This document shows, in pieces, positions 8,196-17,220 of a stretch of DNA of 28,617 bases; the first letter of the stretch is position 1, and each line of letters starts with the position of its first letter. The notes under the pieces were generated by a model that did no database searches, was not told the origin of the DNA, and worked only from the letters and a program-made list of their open reading frames with translations. This DNA comes from a virus: positions 1-28,617 of the IMG/VR virus record IMGVR_UViG_3300050821_004046. One strand, 5' to 3'. The translations under genes and the position numbers were made by a program.

Positions 8196-9872
8196 ATGAC
8201 AATAACAAGAACAAAAAAAGCATCCGCTAAAAAAATAGTAACAAATGCCTCTATAGTAAGAGGAATGACGGCAGATGAGCAACAAATTGCGTATGCTCAA
8301 ATGTGGGATGATTTGGGGTTAGAAAACTCAGTTGAGAGGAAACCCAATTGGGGTATTGATGAAAATAAATCTATATGGGAAGCACAGAAGGTATTTACAG
8401 ATAAAGGCTTTATTTCTGCCGATAAAGCTATGCGGCTCTATGGATATGGTACAGATGGACAACCGCTAAAAGGGCGTTTAACCGATAGCTCTCCCGGTTT
8501 TGGTGGTGGATTTGCCACGGGTACAGTTAATATCAATCAGATCAATAATTTAGCTATTGATAACGTATTTTTAGGTTGGGGTGAATTAGAATTACTACAA
8601 CAAAATAATCTTGTCAATACGATATGCACCATTTTTGGCGATAATATGACTCAAAAATGGATTGAAATTTATAGTGAAGATGATGGCAAAAAAGAAAAAG
8701 TTAGCGAACTTAAGAAAGCTACCGAAAAATTTGAGCTACAAAGTAAAATCAATATTGCCGCTAAAAAAATGATGCGATTGGGTACTATGTATGTAAGCCC
8801 TAAACTTAAAGGCGATGAGGATGACTTAGCGGAACCTTTACTGCTTTCACCGGCTAAAATTAAAAAGGGTGACTTAGAAGATATCTATGTTATTGAACCT
8901 ACTTGGACGATACCCGTAGAGTATAACATGGTTAATCCACGCATGCCAAATTTTTATAAACCACAGCAATATATTGTATTTGGTAAAACAATTCATGCAA
9001 CGCGCATGCAGCGAATGATTTATATTGAACCTGATAATTTGATAGCGCCGCTGTATTTATTCGGCGGTATTCCATTTATCCAAACTATTCTACCTTATAT
9101 TTTAGATTTTTTGAATACTAAACGTGAAATCGTCAGAATAGTATCACGGTTTAATATTTCAATTTTAAAGACAGATTTAAATGCATTACATGGAAGTAAT
9201 GCGTATGGTAAAAATACTACCTTAGCGGGTACTGGAAAAGGTCGGGCGAGAGCATTTAATGGATTGCGCAATAATTTCGGTATTTTCATGATCAGCGAAA
9301 AAGAAGACTTTGTTCAAATGCAAATTAATGTATCCGGTTTAACGGATATACTGCAGCAACAGGCAGAATTATTATCACTATTTACGCGGATTCCAGTAGC
9401 TAAATTGTTTGGACAGGCACCTAAAGGATTAAATGCTACGGGAGAATATGACGCGGATGCATTTAATGATTTAATTGCTAGTGACCAGGAATCTAAGCTT
9501 AGAAAGATCATAACATACTGTTTGGAACTAATCCAGTTAAATGAATTTGGGGAAATTGACCCAGATATTAAATTCAGATTTGTGCCTATCGGGTCATTAA
9601 ATAAATCTACACAATCAGCACTAAAAACTGAAAAGGTGAAGCGATTTACTGATCTTGCTGCTGCTGGGATGGCTGACCCTCAAAAATTAATGGAGATTGC
9701 AGTTGCAGACCCAGAATTAGAGTTGACCAATTATAACGTTACTGGTGATGAGGATTTAAACGAGTCTGAGGACGATATTAGTGATGATGGTGGCATAAAG
9801 CCCAAAGCTAGTAACCCAAAAGCCAAGAAGACAAAAACTAAAAAAGCAAAAGTAAAAAATGGCAAAAAATAA
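8196..9872 (+). CDS. Portal protein (DUF1073 / phage_portal_3-like)
   Basis: This 558-aa protein would form the dodecameric portal at the capsid vertex through which DNA passes. Family-type features are GYGTDGQPL, LGWGELELLQQNN, a long central region with LIAPLYLFGG, and the segment RIPVAKLFGQAPKGLNATGEYDADAFNDLI, typical of DUF1073 portals, followed by a helix-rich section. The C-terminus carries an acidic patch (DEDLNESEDD) and then a very lysine-rich tail, which could contact DNA. It starts one base after the previous stop and overlaps the MuF-type gene by 14 nt, the normal portal/MuF pairing. No terminase gene precedes it here, which is unusual. Confidence 0.85.
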   Translation: MTITRTKKASAKKIVTNASIVRGMTADEQQIAYAQMWDDLGLENSVERKPNWGIDENKSIWEAQKVFTDKGFISADKAMRLYGYGTDGQPLKGRLTDSSPGFGGGFATGTVNINQINNLAIDNVFLGWGELELLQQNNLVNTICTIFGDNMTQKWIEIYSEDDGKKEKVSELKKATEKFELQSKINIAAKKMMRLGTMYVSPKLKGDEDDLAEPLLLSPAKIKKGDLEDIYVIEPTWTIPVEYNMVNPRMPNFYKPQQYIVFGKTIHATRMQRMIYIEPDNLIAPLYLFGGIPFIQTILPYILDFLNTKREIVRIVSRFNISILKTDLNALHGSNAYGKNTTLAGTGKGRARAFNGLRNNFGIFMISEKEDFVQMQINVSGLTDILQQQAELLSLFTRIPVAKLFGQAPKGLNATGEYDADAFNDLIASDQESKLRKIITYCLELIQLNEFGEIDPDIKFRFVPIGSLNKSTQSALKTEKVKRFTDLAAAGMADPQKLMEIAVADPELELTNYNVTGDEDLNESEDDISDDGGIKPKASNPKAKKTKTKKAKVKNGKK

Positions 9873-10635
9873 TGCATTTGTTAAAAGTAGTTACAATTTT
9901 GCAATAGCTGAAACTTATACTAAAGAAATAAGGGCATTGATTCGCCAGTACTATACGCTAGTTAGCGACGGGGCTATTGATGCCTTCATCAATAATGGAA
10001 ACTTTGCTGAATTAACTGCAGAAGAATTGTTGTTACGTAGTGGGTTTGATTTAAGATTTTTGGAGCGAAAGACACAAAAAACAGCAGATAGATTTGTGGA
10101 AACTATTCAGCTTCAGGTAAATGCTAAGTTTAGGGAAGGCTATAAAGAAGCTGGAAAACGATTGCCGAAGCCATTAATTAAACCAAGACAATACGATAAA
10201 AAAACAAGGAATTTAATCACACAGCAGGTACAAAAAATAAAGGGGTTACAGACTTATCAGTATACTAGGATTAATGAGGCGTTACAAGAAAATATAGCAA
10301 AAGGTGGCACATTGGGTGATTTTAAAAAATCATTACAAGAAGCAAAAATATACAATGAAAAACGTATTAATACAATTGCCAAGAACCAATTAACTTATGC
10401 AACTACGGTGGTGTATAAAGATAAAGCTCTTGATTTGGGGCTTGATGATGCTACGTGGCAACGCCCTAAATCAGACATTTATAAAACCAAGCCGAGAGCG
10501 GAGCATGTCAAGGCAGACGGAAGAAAATTCAAATTGAGCAAAGGTTTGAGGCTTAAAAATGATCAGGGGAAAATGCAACGGATATTGCCGGGTGAATTAA
10601 TAAATTGTGAATGTTATTACTTATTCGTAATATAG
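9859..10635 (+). CDS. MuF-like minor head / head morphogenesis protein
   Basis: This 258-aa protein has a helical, Lys/Arg-rich N-terminal two thirds followed by the C-terminal MuF/SPP1 gp7 signature: an Arg-Ala-Glu-His element with His216, ADGRKF, LPGE and the paired cysteines C250-E-C252 at the very end. MuF proteins sit on the portal inside the capsid and can be ejected with DNA. The gene overlaps the portal gene by 14 nt. The family often carries toxin domains after the MuF domain, but none is present here. Confidence 0.85.
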   Translation: MAKNNAFVKSSYNFAIAETYTKEIRALIRQYYTLVSDGAIDAFINNGNFAELTAEELLLRSGFDLRFLERKTQKTADRFVETIQLQVNAKFREGYKEAGKRLPKPLIKPRQYDKKTRNLITQQVQKIKGLQTYQYTRINEALQENIAKGGTLGDFKKSLQEAKIYNEKRINTIAKNQLTYATTVVYKDKALDLGLDDATWQRPKSDIYKTKPRAEHVKADGRKFKLSKGLRLKNDQGKMQRILPGELINCECYYLFVI

Positions 10636-10647
10636 AAAGATTTGATT

Positions 10648-11079
10648 ATGACTACTCCATTTGATTATGCGCAATTTATTATTGATTATCCTGAATTTGT
10701 GGGTTATTCGTCCCCTACTGCGGTAACAGCAACATTTAATAATTTAGCGGTTGTGATTGGCCAAGCCGTAAGCGCATTATTTTGTGACGATAGCGAACAA
10801 TACTATTTTTCAACGCTGACATTAGCACATATCTTGACTTGTCGTATGCTGGGATTACCTGGTAGACCGGCTAGTGTTGGGCAGGGTAGTGAAAATATAA
10901 CCTTTGAGCTAAATTCTTCTGAATGGGCACAGTGGTGGAATAAAACTGTGTACGGACAAGAGATATCACAGGTAATGCGTGAGTACTTAATGGGTGGGCA
11001 TTATATATCAAACGGTCAAATACCTTATAATGGTGATGCAATGCAAGGCACTTATGAATTAGGTTGGGTAAACTATTAA
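10648..11079 (+). CDS. Head-tail connector protein, DUF4054 type
   Basis: This protein of about 143 aa starts at the ATG at 10648, which has GAAAGA seven bases upstream, rather than at the in-frame TTG at 10642. Features are an N-terminal FDYAQFIIDYPEF, the helix YYFSTLTLAHILTCRMLG, the Gly/Ser-rich VGQGSENITF, and WAQWWNKTVYGQEI. This is the DUF4054 layout of myovirus neck proteins, which join portal to tail. Its stop overlaps the next ATG. In related phages this gene usually follows the major capsid gene; here it follows MuF directly. Confidence 0.75.
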   Translation: MTTPFDYAQFIIDYPEFVGYSSPTAVTATFNNLAVVIGQAVSALFCDDSEQYYFSTLTLAHILTCRMLGLPGRPASVGQGSENITFELNSSEWAQWWNKTVYGQEISQVMREYLMGGHYISNGQIPYNGDAMQGTYELGWVNY

Positions 11080-11591
11080 TGAAAAAGGTAGCTGATTTAA
11101 ATTTTAAATCATTAGAAGATAAACTTAAAAAAATCTACAACCAACGAACTACTTTATTTGTTGGTTGGGATAATCCAGAAATGGCTAAAATTGCAGGGAT
11201 CCAAGAGTATGGGGCAACGATTACAGTTACCGATAAAATGCGGAAATTTTTAGCATGGAAATATGAAATATATTTAAAAAAGACCACTACACATATTATT
11301 ATTCCACCTCGTGCGCATAGATATCAAGTGGTACAGGAAAATAAAGATAAATGGTCAAAGCAGCTAGCTACATTATTAGAAAAAAATAATTACAATCTAG
11401 TTAAAAGTCTTGGGGCTCTTGGCGTTGAAATGCGAAAAGATTATATAGGAACTCTCAAGCAGGGTAAATTTCAAGAATTATCTGCTGCTACAATGTTGAT
11501 TCGTGAAAAAAAGAATATTGCAGGAAGTCAGCCACTATATGCTACACGTGGTTTAGCTTTAAATTTAACTTTTGAGGTATATAATGGCTAG
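11079..11591 (+). CDS. Neck / tail-completion protein
   Basis: This 170-aa protein begins at the ATG at 11079, which shares an A with the preceding TAA. The upstream in-frame TTG at 11064 is less likely. Features are the N-terminal strand TLFVGWDNPEMAKIAGIQEYGA, the motif IPPRAHR, a helical middle and a C-terminal PLYATRGLALNLTFEV. A strand ending in 'A-x-x-x-EYG' and 'PPR.F/HR' is typical of virion neck proteins of the HK97 gp10/Mu gpG type. Position between a DUF4054 connector and a stopper-like gene supports a neck role. Confidence 0.65.
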   Translation: MKKVADLNFKSLEDKLKKIYNQRTTLFVGWDNPEMAKIAGIQEYGATITVTDKMRKFLAWKYEIYLKKTTTHIIIPPRAHRYQVVQENKDKWSKQLATLLEKNNYNLVKSLGALGVEMRKDYIGTLKQGKFQELSAATMLIREKKNIAGSQPLYATRGLALNLTFEVYNG

Positions 11592-11982
11592 TCGCTATGT
11601 AAACTTACAAATCGGGCAAATTATTCAGCCATTACTCAATGTCAGTAACCCATTACAGGCGGTTACATGGCATTCCTATGTAAGTGAAACAATAGCCGGT
11701 TCGGGAAGGGCTACTAATACATATGCGGATACTGTATTACAAGCGCGAGTACAACCAATATCACACGATATGGTATTTAAACACAATTTGGAATTTGGAA
11801 ATGTCTATAAACGATTTTATGTTTTAACTGATACGGTACAAACGCCAGATAGAAATATAAGCACATCCGGTGATTATTTAAGCTGGAATGGTTTATTTTG
11901 GCGTGTTATGAGGTTGCCCGATGAGTTTCTAACGGGTTGGCAAGAGATTATAGGAATGCAATCTACTTTTAAGGCAAGCTGA
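11584..11982 (+). CDS. Head-tail stopper-like neck protein
   Basis: This 132-aa protein begins at the ATG at 11584, with GAGG six bases upstream. The sequence is mostly beta: TWHSYVSETIAGSGRATNTYADTVLQARVQPI in the first half, then the domain YVLTD, ISTSGDYLSWNG, FWRVMRLPDEFLTGW. Short beta-barrel proteins of this kind after a connector gene usually act as a stopper or joining ring. The start overlaps the previous gene by 8 nt and the stop shares an A with the next ATG. Assignment rests mainly on position and size. Confidence 0.6.
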   Translation: MASRYVNLQIGQIIQPLLNVSNPLQAVTWHSYVSETIAGSGRATNTYADTVLQARVQPISHDMVFKHNLEFGNVYKRFYVLTDTVQTPDRNISTSGDYLSWNGLFWRVMRLPDEFLTGWQEIIGMQSTFKAS

Positions 11983-12491
11983 TGAGTTCTGCAAATGATA
12001 TTTTTACGGCAATAAGGTCTATGCTAATAGATAGCGTAGACTATAGCGCATATCCAACCAATACAATTAAGTACGGGTATCAAACTCCGCTGCAGAATAA
12101 TATTATTACCTACTGGATGATTAATTCTCGCAAAACTGGCATTACCGGGGTTGATGATTACGACTCAAATTTAGGTACTCGAAATAATTTATTATTATTT
12201 AGAAATTTAATTCAAGTGGATTTTTATAGCGATGATGCTTTTATTTCAACCGATAACGCTAATAATTTCCACCAATATTTAACGGCATTTGGAGCAGATT
12301 TTTTAAGAGAGAATTTTACAGGTATGGGAATGGGGGTTGTTGATGATATTATTGATAATACAGACCCGGGGGATAAAGCAACATATTTAAATCGTTATAC
12401 GCTTAGATTTTCAATGTTTACACATAACTTTATTCTACGTCCGCAAATATTCTTTGATGAAATTATTGTTAAACCAGATTTGATTGCATAA
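11982..12491 (+). CDS. Neck / tail terminator protein (phage gp12-like neck terminator domain)
   Basis: This 169-aa protein has an N-terminal helix NDIFTAIRSMLID, then a strand region with LIQVDFYSDDA, an acidic helix FHQYLTAFGADFLRENF, and the C-terminal TLRFSMFTHNFILRPQIFFD. The 'Q-V-D-F-Y ... R-Y-x-L-x-F' pattern fits neck terminator proteins of contractile phages, which cap the tail tube and sheath and join them to the head. Gene order (connector, completion, stopper, terminator) supports this. Its ATG overlaps the preceding stop. Confidence 0.7.
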   Translation: MSSANDIFTAIRSMLIDSVDYSAYPTNTIKYGYQTPLQNNIITYWMINSRKTGITGVDDYDSNLGTRNNLLLFRNLIQVDFYSDDAFISTDNANNFHQYLTAFGADFLRENFTGMGMGVVDDIIDNTDPGDKATYLNRYTLRFSMFTHNFILRPQIFFDEIIVKPDLIA

Positions 12492-12492
12492 T

Positions 12493-12873
12493 ATGATACA
12501 ACAAATATCCGTAACCAAGAATTACCCCAATCAGCAAATAACTTTTAATGCTCTGGGGCAAAATATAACGTTGAATTTGTATTTTAGGGGATATATAGGA
12601 TTACCACCTATTACTCAAAGTTTTATTAATACATACGCGCCTCCTAAGTTTTACGCAGATATTTATTTGAATAATACATTGATTATAGCGGGCACTCTGG
12701 TAATTGATCGTACGCCCATAAATCTATATCCTAGTAATTTGGTGGGGTATATTGTATCCGTAGATAGCAATGGAAATGATGACCCTGATTTAGAAAATTT
12801 AGGTGTAACGGCAAATTTATATTTTGTAACAACCCTAGCAGAAATAGCAGATATAGTGAGTTTAATACCATGA
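12493..12873 (+). CDS. Baseplate plug-like protein (Pam3 gp18-like / DUF6983 type)
   Basis: This 126-aa protein starts at the ATG at 12493; the in-frame TTG at 12484 overlaps the previous gene and is less likely. It is a small all-beta protein with an early QQITFNALGQNITLNLYFR, then FYADIYLNNTLIIAGTLV, a Tyr-Pro-Ser-Asn turn, YIVSVDSNGNDDPD and LYFVT. Small proteins with this pattern close the tube in contractile baseplates such as cyanophage Pam3, and they neighbour gp25-like genes as this one does. The gene overlaps the gp25-like start by 4 nt. Assignment is from recalled family resemblance and context. Confidence 0.6.
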   Translation: MIQQISVTKNYPNQQITFNALGQNITLNLYFRGYIGLPPITQSFINTYAPPKFYADIYLNNTLIIAGTLVIDRTPINLYPSNLVGYIVSVDSNGNDDPDLENLGVTANLYFVTTLAEIADIVSLIP

Positions 12874-13250
12874 GTGGATATACAGTAAACTATGACAATA
12901 CTATAGCAGGTGTCGGTTTTAATGATCTCTATCTTGATTCCAATGGTAATTTGGCATATGTAGAAACTGGCCAAACAGAAGTAGAAGAAACATGTTTCCA
13001 TGCGGCGCAACTAACCGTTGGTGATTACAGCTATGATACGACTTTAGGTATTCCATATGATGATTATTTACGAAGTGATGCCCCGATCGGCTATGAGATA
13101 AAGCGTAGTATTGGCAATGCTGTTTTGGCCGTCAATGGTGTAAACAATATTGATACATTTAACTTAGCGTTAAATCCAACGACCAGAAAGCTACAAATAA
13201 ATATGATTATTAGATTAATTACTGACGCACAAATTGAGCTTAATTTATAA
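12870..13250 (+). CDS. Baseplate wedge protein, T4 gp25 / GPW-like
   Basis: This 126-aa protein has the gp25/Mu gp46 layout: a strand-turn start (DLYLDSNGNLAYVETG), a helix-containing Cys/His section, then YDTTLGIPYDDYLRSDAP, where the 'G-x-P-x-x-D' segment is typical of the family, and a C-terminal strand pair NPTTRKLQINMIIRLITD. Gp25 proteins join the wedge to the hub and start sheath polymerisation. ATGA overlap with the preceding gene and 11 bp to the baseplate J gene support the assignment. Confidence 0.75.
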   Translation: MSGYTVNYDNTIAGVGFNDLYLDSNGNLAYVETGQTEVEETCFHAAQLTVGDYSYDTTLGIPYDDYLRSDAPIGYEIKRSIGNAVLAVNGVNNIDTFNLALNPTTRKLQINMIIRLITDAQIELNL

Positions 13251-13261
13251 GGTAACAGAAA

Positions 13262-14449
13262 ATGCCATTTACTCCGACAGGCTATCAACCTCAAACATTA
13301 GCAGAAATTATTGACGACATTAACCAGATATTTATTGATGTATTTGGTGATACGTGGAATACTAACGCGTCTTCTCCAAACGGGCAATTTGTAAGCCAAC
13401 TTGCAAATATTGCTATTCAAAATCAAAATTTTATGGTTTTGTTAACATCAGGTCTCTATAATCCAGATGTTGCTACAAGCGTATGGTTATATTCAATATG
13501 TGCATTATTGGGAATAACACCGACACCTGCGACATATTCAACTGTTACGTGTACGTGCTCCGGGAGTGCTGGTACATTAATTATTGCTGGAACTCAAATA
13601 GCTAATAGTAACGGTGATGTATTTGCTAGTGTGGCGGACGGTACAATTACTTTAAGTGGTACCGTCAGTATAGTCTTTCAGGCTGTAAATACAGGTCCGG
13701 TTTCAGTATTGGCCGGTACAGTTAATAACATTATTAATAAGGTTTATGGATGGGACACTGTTACTAATCCATTGGATGGAGTTCTAGGGCAGGCAATGGA
13801 AAGTGATAATGATTTGAGGCTACAACGTTCTGATTTATTGTCATTACAAGGAAGTGCCTCAATTGGTTCTGTTTATGCTTATATCGTAGACAATGTATTG
13901 GGTGTTACAGATGTTTTTGCCACAGAAAATAACACAGGGGCTTCTATTGTTGTTCAAGGTGTGACTTTAATTCCGTATTCTATTTATATAGCAGTTATTG
14001 GTGGTTTAGATACCGATATAGCCCAAGCGATATATAATAAAAAATGTCCTGGCGTATCTATGAATGGGAATACCACTACACCGTATTATGACCCTACGGT
14101 GGCATATACATTTGAAGCCACTTATCAACGTCCTGTGGCAGTTCCTTTGCAAGTAAATATTAGTATAAAAAATAGCCCATTATTACCCGGGGATATTATT
14201 ACACAGGTTAAAAATTCAATTTATAATAATTTCAATGGGTTATCGCCCCTTTTTCCTGTGGTTAAAATAGGACAAATAATAAACGTTAGCAGATTCGTTC
14301 CTGGGTTAATTGCAATTGGTGCGGGAGATATCCGGACCTTAACTATTCAACAAGTTACTGGAGGTCCACCAGCAGGTCCAGAAATACAATTAACGGTGGA
14401 TTCAATTGCTACGTTAATCACAGCTAATATAATGGTGAATTTAGTATAG
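13262..14449 (+). CDS. Baseplate J / gp47-like protein
   Basis: This 395-aa wedge component follows the family order. The N-terminal SSPNGQFVSQLANIAIQ is followed by an Ile/Thr-rich beta domain starting near YSTVTCTCSGSAGTLIIAGTQI. The hallmark helix region NPLDGVLGQAMESDNDLRLQRSDLLSLQGSAS is close to the 'E.D...R.R......G..S' signature of baseplate J. A GVTDVFATENNTG segment and C-terminal helical/strand domain come last. It directly follows the gp25-like gene, the canonical pairing, and would shape the periplasm-side ring that triggers contraction. Confidence 0.9.
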   Translation: MPFTPTGYQPQTLAEIIDDINQIFIDVFGDTWNTNASSPNGQFVSQLANIAIQNQNFMVLLTSGLYNPDVATSVWLYSICALLGITPTPATYSTVTCTCSGSAGTLIIAGTQIANSNGDVFASVADGTITLSGTVSIVFQAVNTGPVSVLAGTVNNIINKVYGWDTVTNPLDGVLGQAMESDNDLRLQRSDLLSLQGSASIGSVYAYIVDNVLGVTDVFATENNTGASIVVQGVTLIPYSIYIAVIGGLDTDIAQAIYNKKCPGVSMNGNTTTPYYDPTVAYTFEATYQRPVAVPLQVNISIKNSPLLPGDIITQVKNSIYNNFNGLSPLFPVVKIGQIINVSRFVPGLIAIGAGDIRTLTIQQVTGGPPAGPEIQLTVDSIATLITANIMVNLV

Positions 14450-14459
14450 GGGCAATAAT

Positions 14460-16193
14460 ATGGCTGATGATAGTAAATTTGGTATTGAGGTTGAGGTCGA
14501 TACCAAAGGAGCGACCAAAAAACTTGATGACTTAAATAAAAAAGCTGAAGAAACCAATAAGACACTAAACGAAAAAAAAGAGCTTAGACTCGAAGCCGCT
14601 GCCGCTATACTTGGACTTGAAAATATTGATGCTGAATTGCAGCAGATTAATAAGTCGTTAGATTCTGTTGAACAAAAAAGCTCGGCTGCTTTTAATGTTG
14701 GTAAATTGGTACTATGGTATGAAGCGCTTAAGAAAATTGGTCAAGTTGCGCTATCTGTAGCTAATTATGTACTAGATGCTGCCAAAGAAATGACCTCATT
14801 AAGCAATACCGCACAAGGTCTATCTATATCAACAAATACCTTAAAAGCATGGGAAACCACATTCAAAGCTATGGGTTTTGATGCCAGAGAAGCGGACGCG
14901 GCACTAAGTTCAATTCAAGATAAACTAACTGGACAACTTCTTAATCCAAGCATACAAGTAGCTAGCGCTTTTGCAATGATGGGAGTAAATCTCAGAAAAG
15001 CTAACGGTGAGTTACGCGATGCTGATGATGTACTTGGTGAGGTGGCTAAAAAGTTTAAATTGTTTAAACCTGAATATGCTATTGCTATTGGCTCACAAAT
15101 AGGATTGAACCGTAACCAAGTTATTCAAATGCGGAATAATCCTAATTTTGCCAAAACACTGGCAGAGCAACGAGCTAATCCAGTTGTAACTACTCCGGAA
15201 GAAGAAGCCTCTCGCGCAGTAGTAGAGCAGAATGCCAAATTGACCGCCGAAATGGAAAAGGTTAAAAACGACGGTTTAATGCCGTTAAATAATACCTTAA
15301 AAAATGATATTTTACCACCCCTTACCAAAATTGCGGATGCATTAAGTCTTATTACTGGTTCTGCAGTTACCGGGGCATTGCATACAATCGGTACTACTTT
15401 TTCAAAAGGTCCTGCAGCTCTTCTAAAAGAGGGTGAGCGTAGGTTTCCCTCATTCATGCATTCGGCATCTCAGGGGATTGGAAACTTTGCACAGTCAATA
15501 TCACAAAAAGCCTCGGCAACAGAATTAACAGCTACAGCAAGAATAATGGGCATGACAGACGAACAGATCAAAACAATGTTACATATTGCAGCGGTTGAGT
15601 CTAAACTAAAAAATGTGCATAGTGATGTGCCTGGTTCTACAGCTAGTGGATATTTTCAATTTACTAAGGATACACTTGCCGGATTAGCTAAAAATAATCC
15701 CGGTTTCAATCCTAACGATATGTCAATAGCTAATCAGGTAAAAGCGTATTCGTTACTACATAAGGAATTTGAAGGGGTTGCTAAACAGTCAGGTGTAAAT
15801 CCGAACGATGAGCAACAATATAGAGCATTCCATAATTTAGGGCAACCGAATTATAAAAAAGCTCTGGAAATGCAAAAAAATAATCCTAATCTAACCTATG
15901 GAAATGTATATCAGGCTACGGACCCGTCAGGCAAAACAGCTGCCGGGAATGCTGGACTCGTTAATCAACGATTTCCAGCATTAAGCATGGGGCAAAATGT
16001 AGCACCGACTGCATCGGATAGTACCTCAGTTACAAATAATATTGTACATAATAATCAGTCTTCTAGTATTAACAGCTCAACGCATATAGGTGCAGTGAAT
16101 GTATCTGCGAATAATCCGGAGCAGTTCGCCAATCAACTTAGCAATTATAAGTATTTAGATAGAATTAATAATATGACTGGACGGTTAACGTAA
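14460..16193 (+). CDS. Tail tape measure protein with lytic transglycosylase domain
   Basis: This is a 577-aa protein. Residues of about 15-75 are charged coiled coil, residues of about 80-100 contain a hydrophobic helix, and the segment LSNTAQGLSISTNTLKAWETT resembles the tape-measure core. From about 360 to 480 there is an SLT-like domain: AAVESKLK with probable catalytic Glu380, then GSTASGYFQFTKDTL, matching the 'ES.......G..Q....T' pattern of Slt enzymes. The C-terminus is Ser/Asn-rich. Inferred roles: it sets tail length and locally cuts peptidoglycan during DNA entry. The gene follows baseplate J, whereas in most myoviruses the tape measure precedes the baseplate genes. Its stop overlaps the next ATG. 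Confidence 0.8.
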   Translation: MADDSKFGIEVEVDTKGATKKLDDLNKKAEETNKTLNEKKELRLEAAAAILGLENIDAELQQINKSLDSVEQKSSAAFNVGKLVLWYEALKKIGQVALSVANYVLDAAKEMTSLSNTAQGLSISTNTLKAWETTFKAMGFDAREADAALSSIQDKLTGQLLNPSIQVASAFAMMGVNLRKANGELRDADDVLGEVAKKFKLFKPEYAIAIGSQIGLNRNQVIQMRNNPNFAKTLAEQRANPVVTTPEEEASRAVVEQNAKLTAEMEKVKNDGLMPLNNTLKNDILPPLTKIADALSLITGSAVTGALHTIGTTFSKGPAALLKEGERRFPSFMHSASQGIGNFAQSISQKASATELTATARIMGMTDEQIKTMLHIAAVESKLKNVHSDVPGSTASGYFQFTKDTLAGLAKNNPGFNPNDMSIANQVKAYSLLHKEFEGVAKQSGVNPNDEQQYRAFHNLGQPNYKKALEMQKNNPNLTYGNVYQATDPSGKTAAGNAGLVNQRFPALSMGQNVAPTASDSTSVTNNIVHNNQSSSINSSTHIGAVNVSANNPEQFANQLSNYKYLDRINNMTGRLT

Positions 16194-17212
16194 TGGCGCT
16201 TACAGGAATTGGTGAACCGCTTACCCAAATGAAAATTCGGGGAATGAAAATTGTATTGACCTTGGAAAAGGGTACGTTTCCCGAAACTGGAGCTAACACG
16301 AAGACTATTTATACAGCTTCGTTACCAGGTTATTTACACATAGAGGCGAATATTAATAGATTACCAGCATGGCAGGGTAATACTGCATCTGTAATAATTT
16401 ATGGCATGACTAAAGATGATTGTATCGCGGCAACTAAATTTAATCCTATAAATATTCAGTTTTACAACCAAATACAAATTTATGCTGGCTACTTGGATGG
16501 TGTTGTACAGAATCCAGATAAAACTTATGATCAAGATTCGGTAATTGCTGCAACTAATAATTTACCGCTTGTTTTTCTTGGTCAACTTGTTATGGCTGCT
16601 CCAAATTTCAATAATCCAAACCGTCCGTTTGTTATTCAGGCATTATTGATGACGCAAGCGTTAGCTACGCTTAATCAAACGACAAGCACAAATAATCAAA
16701 CTAATTTATCCATAATAGTAAATAGCATGATTACGTCTTATAACGGTACTTCTCCGGCTCCGCAAATTGTTTACCAATTAGATGCAGTTTATCCCGATAC
16801 AGTAGTGAATAATAGTTATTATGTAGGATCATTTGCGCAACAGCTACAGCAAATTTGTGAAGATTATGGCTACCAAATACGTATTAGTTTTCCTAACAAT
16901 GCTATTGATCAAAATACACAATTAATAACTTTAACAAAAATTGGTACGGCGCCTCCAAATGCGCCAGTACAAGATTTAAATTCTGAGACTGGAATGATTG
17001 GTTATCCGGAAGTAATGCCTTTTGGTATAATGGCCAGAGAGTTTTATAATCCATTGCGTAGTATCAATGATCAAATTAACCTACAAACAAATTTTACAGC
17101 GATTGCAGGTAATTATTACGTATGGCAAATTCAAAGTATATTGCAAACCCATGGAGATTTATGGGAATCAACTTTAGTACTATATGGTTTTAACAACAGT
17201 GCTTACGCATAG
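16193..17212 (+). CDS. Baseplate hub protein (gp27 / gpD-like)
   Basis: This 339-aa protein is mainly beta: an N-terminal barrel (ASLPGYLHIEANINRLPAW), a second section with IQIYAGYL and LVFLGQLVMAAPNF, then FAQQLQQICEDYGYQIRI, followed by GMIGYPEVMPFGIMAREFYNP near residue 270. The combination of a tail-tube-like barrel pair and 'L..I....GY.....' is characteristic of baseplate hub proteins that form the trimeric platform for the spike. It sits between the tape measure and the spike gene as expected and shares a base of the ATG with the previous stop. Confidence 0.75.
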   Translation: MALTGIGEPLTQMKIRGMKIVLTLEKGTFPETGANTKTIYTASLPGYLHIEANINRLPAWQGNTASVIIYGMTKDDCIAATKFNPINIQFYNQIQIYAGYLDGVVQNPDKTYDQDSVIAATNNLPLVFLGQLVMAAPNFNNPNRPFVIQALLMTQALATLNQTTSTNNQTNLSIIVNSMITSYNGTSPAPQIVYQLDAVYPDTVVNNSYYVGSFAQQLQQICEDYGYQIRISFPNNAIDQNTQLITLTKIGTAPPNAPVQDLNSETGMIGYPEVMPFGIMAREFYNPLRSINDQINLQTNFTAIAGNYYVWQIQSILQTHGDLWESTLVLYGFNNSAYA

Positions 17213-17220
17213 GATAGAAA

